Of a stretch of DNA of 64,000 bases, positions 59,768 through 64,000 are shown one piece after another. The notes beneath the pieces are model-generated. The model saw only the letters and a list, made by a program, of their open reading frames with translations. It was not told where the DNA came from and did no database searches. A program made the translations under genes and the position numbers. How positions within the stretch are numbered: position 1 is the stretch's first letter; each line of letters opens with the position of its first letter. Origin of the DNA: JADJEK01 sp052034255 (GTDB lineage: Bacteria; Planctomycetota; B15-G4; JADJEK01); the NCBI GenBank assembly GCA_052034255.1, contig JBPOIU010000031.1:1-64000 (forward strand), written 5' to 3'.

Positions 59768-61612
59768 ATGAAACGTCATGTGCTTTCGCTCCTCGCCGCC
59801 GCAGCGATTCCGCTCGCGCCCGCAGCCGATGCGCGCCAGCTGTACTGGGCGACGTACGACTACCCGGTGCCATCGACGATCCCGACCAGCTCGGTGTCGT
59901 GGCGCAACGCCGCCGTCGGCGACTTCGACGGTGATCGCCACACCGACTTCGTCTCGCTCGTCATCGATCCGAGCACCGGAAGCGGTGAAGTCCTGTTCGT
60001 CCAAGCGCCCGACGTCTACCAGAGCCTGCATGCGGTGGGTTCGCGTACGGCGACCGACCTCCTGACATGGACCGGCGCTGGCACCGACAAGACCGACGCG
60101 TTCCTGAGCGTTGGATCCCACGGCGCCTCGCTGTGGACGCTCGACACGAACGATCAGATCGTGCCGACGACGATCGTCGGCAGTCCACTGACGGGAGCGA
60201 AGTTCATTCGCGGACCCGTCAGCGGCTCGGCGATTTCGACGCATGCCTTCGTCGTCGTCGGCAGCGACGCACGCACCGTCTACAAGCTCTATCGTTCGGG
60301 CGGTGCATGGACGACTTCGGTGATTCGGACCCATGCGTCGGACATCCTCGACGTCGAAGTCCTCGACTGGAACGGAACCGGGGACGCCGACATCGCGTTG
60401 ATGACCGCCTCGAGCTTGACCGTCATCGACACCAGCAACACCGTATTGTCGACGGCCTCGGCGTCGGGCGTCTGCATCACGACCGTTCGACACAAGGGGC
60501 GCACCGGCGATCAACTCGCGTGGGTGACCAACGTCACTGGATCGTCGAATCAGGCGATTCACGTCGTCGGAGACGGCGTGACGGAGACGGGCATCGTCAT
60601 CGGTCCGTTGGACGTCGCCGCGGTCGCGAGCGGTGACCTGGATGCGGACGGCGATTCCGAGGTCTTGATCTCTCATCGATTCAGCGGCGATCAAGTGATC
60701 CTCGTCAACGTGTCGAGTTCGACCTCGAGCTCCGAGAGTTACTCGTGGAGCGCGTACGAGCTCTACACGCTCGCGGGCTACGGGGTGAGTTTCGCATCGA
60801 ACGCGGCGACTCCCGTGATCGCCGACCTCGACGCCGACACCGACCTCGACGTCGCGATGCTGTGCCAACCGACGACGAAGCTCGAAGTCGCACGCAACCA
60901 GCGCATCGACGAGAACGACCTGCGCGTCCTTCCGATCGAGATCGAGAGCGACGACTTGCCGCGCTTGACGGTCTACAACTACACGCAATCCGTTCGCATC
61001 CAATTGCCGCTCAAGGCGCCGCAGGTCTCGACATCGCGCGACGTCCTGGAAGTGAAGGCATGGATCAAGGCCGTCGGTGCGAGCGTGTCGCCGGAACTCG
61101 TCCACCACGAGACGATTTCGACCGGTGCATCCTGGTCGATCCCCGTGTTGTTCGACGTGCTCGTGGAATCGGATTGGCAGCCGCTCGAGGGTGATCGTCT
61201 CTACGTCGAACTGCGCATGGTCGACGTCGACACCAACGGTGAATACGCGTCGACCGGCCCAGTCGCGACGCTGGTCTGTGACGGCTCGGAGGACGGCTTC
61301 GAAGCCGATCAGGGCGCGTTCGAGAACCTCTACGGCAGCTCCGGTCCGCCCGTGTTCTCGGCGAGGTTCGTCGTGGATTCGGCGGTCGTGCCGTTCGATA
61401 GCGGCGATCCGAATCCGTACACGTCCGTGATGGCCGACTCGTCGATGTACCCAAATGGGTGGGACTCGGACTATCTGTTCCAGCAACTCGACGAGGTCGT
61501 CGGCCTCGGCACGAAAAAGGGAGGAGCTGCGAGCGGCGGCACCTCGACGGTGCCGAACGTCGACCCGTTCGATCCGAACGGCCCGCCTCCCCCTCCGCCG
61601 CGCCGACCCTGA
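59768..61612 (+). CDS. Secreted FG-GAP repeat protein with proline-rich C-terminus
   Basis: The 614-residue protein has a signal peptide (MKRHVLSLLAAAAIPLAPAADA) after GAGG seven bases before ATG 59768. Several FG-GAP-like strands follow (AAVGDFDGDRHTDFVSL, DVLDWNGTGDADIALMT, ASGDLDADGDSEVLISH, VIADLDADTDLDVAML), suggesting a beta-propeller over residues about 30-400. A separate beta-rich domain follows, and the end is a run of prolines (PPPPPPRRP). It resembles planctomycete surface proteins. No catalytic motif seen. Confidence 0.82.
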   Translation: MKRHVLSLLAAAAIPLAPAADARQLYWATYDYPVPSTIPTSSVSWRNAAVGDFDGDRHTDFVSLVIDPSTGSGEVLFVQAPDVYQSLHAVGSRTATDLLTWTGAGTDKTDAFLSVGSHGASLWTLDTNDQIVPTTIVGSPLTGAKFIRGPVSGSAISTHAFVVVGSDARTVYKLYRSGGAWTTSVIRTHASDILDVEVLDWNGTGDADIALMTASSLTVIDTSNTVLSTASASGVCITTVRHKGRTGDQLAWVTNVTGSSNQAIHVVGDGVTETGIVIGPLDVAAVASGDLDADGDSEVLISHRFSGDQVILVNVSSSTSSSESYSWSAYELYTLAGYGVSFASNAATPVIADLDADTDLDVAMLCQPTTKLEVARNQRIDENDLRVLPIEIESDDLPRLTVYNYTQSVRIQLPLKAPQVSTSRDVLEVKAWIKAVGASVSPELVHHETISTGASWSIPVLFDVLVESDWQPLEGDRLYVELRMVDVDTNGEYASTGPVATLVCDGSEDGFEADQGAFENLYGSSGPPVFSARFVVDSAVVPFDSGDPNPYTSVMADSSMYPNGWDSDYLFQQLDEVVGLGTKKGGAASGGTSTVPNVDPFDPNGPPPPPPRRP

Positions 61613-61637
61613 TCGACGATTTGGAGCGCGAGCGGCC

Positions 61638-64000
61638 TCAATCGTCCGCTCCGCTGACTTGCAGCTGCGCCCAGAAGTACGGATGATCGAAACGACTCTC
61701 GGTCGCCAGGTGATCGCGCGCCGCGCGCATCGCCTCGGCGACCGAGGCGCGTTCGCGAAGGGCCGGCGCGATTCCCTCGACGATTCGCAGACTCGACTCG
61801 AGATCGGCTGGGCCGACGGCGAGCACGACGGTGCGGGCACCCGCGCAATGCAGAGCGCCGCCGAGCAGGTTCAAGCCGTCGTCGCCGGCGCGACGCGGCC
61901 CACGCGCCGCACCGCAGGCGAGCAGCACGACGGTGCGCGCCGGTGAACAGGCCTCGGCGTCGTCAGTCGTGAACGTGGACGCGTCTGGTGAGTCGCCCGC
62001 ACACGCGAGCACGACCGGGCGGACGCGCCGAAGATCCAGAGTTCCATGCGCGATGACGATCTGCGCGGTCGCGCGCGAGCCGTCGTATGCGCGCAGAGCG
62101 ACGGCCGTCGCGTCGTCTCCCGCGATCAACGCGGCGTCGAGCTGCTTCGCGATCGCGCCGAGCCGATCGCGGTCGACGTCGAACGGGACCACGCGCGAGT
62201 CCTGAGCGCTGAACGGCTTCGCCGGGTCGGTTGCAGCGAACACCAGTCCGCTGCGCGTGCCCTCGTGTCGAGTTCGCGTCGCCACGTAGGCCGCGATCGG
62301 GACCGACGCGACGTGGCGAATGGCGTGCGAGCGGCCGAGGGCCCGATCACCGACGATGCATGCTTCGAGCGGGATCGTCCCGATCACGTCCGCGCCGCAG
62401 GCCACGACCCGCTTCCACGTCGCCATGCGACGGGCGATGGGTTCGGGGAAGAACGCGTTCCCCAACGCCCGCTGTCGCGACGTCACCGCGCGCGTCGCGG
62501 CGGACGACACCGCGCCGTCCGCGGCTCGCGCCGGACGTGACGAGCAGTGCTCGAACAGCGCGGCCGCGGCGTCCGCGAGCTCGGAGCTGTCGGGAATCGG
62601 CGCGAGCGCCAGACCCTGCGCGTCGATCGCGAACACGTAACCGTTGCGGCGCGGAGCCGGTAAGAACAGGACGAGGCCTTCGTCCGGGAGGAGGACGCGC
62701 GACCGGATGTCGGCGAGCGTTCCGCAGCGTGCACCGACGCGGCGCGCGAAGGTCCCGGCCTCCTGCCCGGTAAGCAGGAGTTCGAGCGCATGCTCGGCTC
62801 CGCGCTCCGGATCCTGGCGCAGCGTGGCTTCGATCCACGAGGCGTACGCCGCGCGCACGGTCGGGAAGTAGAGCGGACCGGCTCCGGTGTCGACGGCACC
62901 GACTCGGCCGAAGATCGCAATGCGGTCGAGGATCGCGGTCTTCAGTTCAGCGTTGGCCGCGGCCAACGACGCCGCCGTCGTCTCCGTTTCGAGGCGCAGC
63001 AATGCTTCGACATGGAAACCGAGCAGCTCGAGCACACGCAATCCGGATCCGGGCATCGAGCTCGACGACATCGACGTCAATCGCGCGAGTTCGTCGTATG
63101 CGCCGGCTCCGAGCAGGAGGCTCGCCAGATGGACTCGCGCGCGCGCGCGATTCTCGGCGCTGAGCCCGTCGTCCTCGCTCGCTCGCCGCAAGACCTGGAT
63201 CGACACCGCCGGTTCCCACGCGCGGGGATCGGATCCGCGGCGCGTCGATGCCAGCGCACGCCGGAACTCGAGCGGTGAAATCGGGTCGCCCGCCGCCTCC
63301 GCGCGCTCGATCGCGTCGAACGCGGTCGCCTGATCACCGGCAGCGGTCGCCGCGTCGATCTCCATCAAGCGCAGATTGCAGTGATTCGCCGCAAACCGAA
63401 TCGGGTCGAGGCCCGTGGCGGCCACGCGGGCCTGCCGCGTCCAGTACCCCATCCGATCGGGTTGCCCGAGATCCTCGGCGAGCTGAACCCGCTCCTCGAA
63501 CAGACCGAACCACTGCGCCCGTGTCCATGCGTCGTTCTCGGCGCACTCCTCGAGCGGGACGAGCAGCGCTTCGCAGCGCGCGCCGATCGCGTCGAGCCGA
63601 TCGAGTGCGCCGCACAGGCGCAATGCGCGATGCAACTTCGTCAACGCGAACGGCACGGATTGCGCGCGCCGTGCTTCGAGTTCACGGATTCGATCGTCCA
63701 GAATCCGATCGACGTCCGCGGCGCGGCCGGCCCGGATCAGCTCCTCGGCCAGCAGAGCCGCGAAGAACGACGCGCCGTCCGCGTGTCCCGCGCGAAGGAC
63801 CTCAGTCGTGGTCCGGTCGAGGATCGAAATCAATCGAGCGCTGTCGAGTCGTGTCGGTCCGTCGTCCTGGAACAGCGCGCGCGCCGCGGATCCCAAGCGC
63901 TTCGCGTCCGCGAGGTCGATCGCTGCGCCGGAATCGATCCGACCGATGATCGCCTCATAGGTGGCGAGCGGAGGGTCTTCGGCTCCGCTTCGAACCGCGG
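61638..64000 (-). CDS. Second CHAT-domain protein, 5' end beyond the window
   Basis: The reading frame remains open to the right edge (no stop to base 64000), so the N-terminus is missing; a TTG at 63896 is not needed as a start. The visible 780 or so residues have alpha-helical TPR-like repeats, then a C-terminal CHAT domain: GTIPLEACIVGD, IVIAHGTLD with the candidate His, and VVLLACGAARGPRRAGDDGLNLLGGALHCAGARTVVLAVGPAD with the candidate Cys. Both residues are present. It is unlike the first CHAT protein outside these motifs. It ends 25 bp from the convergent FG-GAP gene. Confidence 0.85.
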   Translation of the reverse strand, partial: AVRSGAEDPPLATYEAIIGRIDSGAAIDLADAKRLGSAARALFQDDGPTRLDSARLISILDRTTTEVLRAGHADGASFFAALLAEELIRAGRAADVDRILDDRIRELEARRAQSVPFALTKLHRALRLCGALDRLDAIGARCEALLVPLEECAENDAWTRAQWFGLFEERVQLAEDLGQPDRMGYWTRQARVAATGLDPIRFAANHCNLRLMEIDAATAAGDQATAFDAIERAEAAGDPISPLEFRRALASTRRGSDPRAWEPAVSIQVLRRASEDDGLSAENRARARVHLASLLLGAGAYDELARLTSMSSSSMPGSGLRVLELLGFHVEALLRLETETTAASLAAANAELKTAILDRIAIFGRVGAVDTGAGPLYFPTVRAAYASWIEATLRQDPERGAEHALELLLTGQEAGTFARRVGARCGTLADIRSRVLLPDEGLVLFLPAPRRNGYVFAIDAQGLALAPIPDSSELADAAAALFEHCSSRPARAADGAVSSAATRAVTSRQRALGNAFFPEPIARRMATWKRVVACGADVIGTIPLEACIVGDRALGRSHAIRHVASVPIAAYVATRTRHEGTRSGLVFAATDPAKPFSAQDSRVVPFDVDRDRLGAIAKQLDAALIAGDDATAVALRAYDGSRATAQIVIAHGTLDLRRVRPVVLACAGDSPDASTFTTDDAEACSPARTVVLLACGAARGPRRAGDDGLNLLGGALHCAGARTVVLAVGPADLESSLRIVEGIAPALRERASVAEAMRAARDHLATESRFDHPYFWAQLQVSGADD

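Noticed and set aside
41281..64000. CHAT genes as part of an antiphage defence island
   Set aside because: Neither CHAT gene is next to defence partners such as gasdermins, Cas proteins or nucleases; the neighbours visible here are housekeeping or surface proteins.

Overview
The window looks like chromosomal DNA of a GC-rich, diderm, free-living bacterium, most probably a planctomycete. The evidence is the gene set, not an rRNA marker. It includes an ECF sigma factor fused to a membrane-anchored extracytoplasmic domain, CHAT (caspase-like) proteins, a TPR lipoprotein paired with an FG-GAP/ASPIC lipoprotein, a signal peptidase I with a large insert, and lptB as proof of an LPS-type outer membrane. 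No tRNA, rRNA, phage gene, transposase or CRISPR array was seen.

Layout. 1-3.4 kb: two paralogous secreted proteins on the minus strand. 3.4-8.5 kb: a giant kinase-TPR-GAF-sigma54-activator fusion. 8.6-13.4 kb (+): a secreted protein, then separate coaB and coaC genes, prfB with its programmed frameshift, and purH, joined by 4-bp overlaps. 13.4-17.2 kb: the ECF sigma fusion, bracketed by inverted copies of a ~150-bp dispersed repeat. 17.3-19.1 kb (-): etfB-etfA. 19.5-21 kb: a serine hydrolase, a long inverted repeat and a third repeat copy. 21-32.3 kb (-): a long housekeeping run (membrane proteins, birA, a glycosyltransferase, rph, rdgB, lepA, lepB, lptB, and an HD-GYP response regulator). 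32.3-35.3 kb (+): the TPR and ASPIC lipoproteins. 35.4-43.4 kb (-): a FliA/WhiG-type sigma factor under a predicted cyclic-di-GMP-I riboswitch, two uncharacterised proteins, apt, argS, a Nudix hydrolase and a secreted CHAT protein. 43.5-51.8 kb: an aminotransferase, an M14 carboxypeptidase lipoprotein, an alpha/beta hydrolase, an HDOD protein, aat, an NHL propeller protein and a di-iron repair protein. 51.9-54.2 kb: recQ, then a structured region without a gene that ends in a strong intrinsic terminator. 54.2-59.6 kb: a molybdopterin oxidoreductase with a fused ferredoxin/NrfD partner, and a divergent PyrK-like reductase. 59.8-64 kb: an FG-GAP protein and the 3' part of a second CHAT protein.

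Themes. Second-messenger control recurs: the HD-GYP protein should degrade c-di-GMP, and the riboswitch should sense it upstream of an alternative sigma factor. The most unusual objects are the riboswitch-sigma pair, the tethered ECF sigma flanked by inverted repeats, the kinase-to-sigma54 fusion, the candidate non-coding RNA after recQ, and the palindromic operator in front of the iron-sulfur repair gene. Long open frames antisense to real genes are common here because of base composition and were left out.
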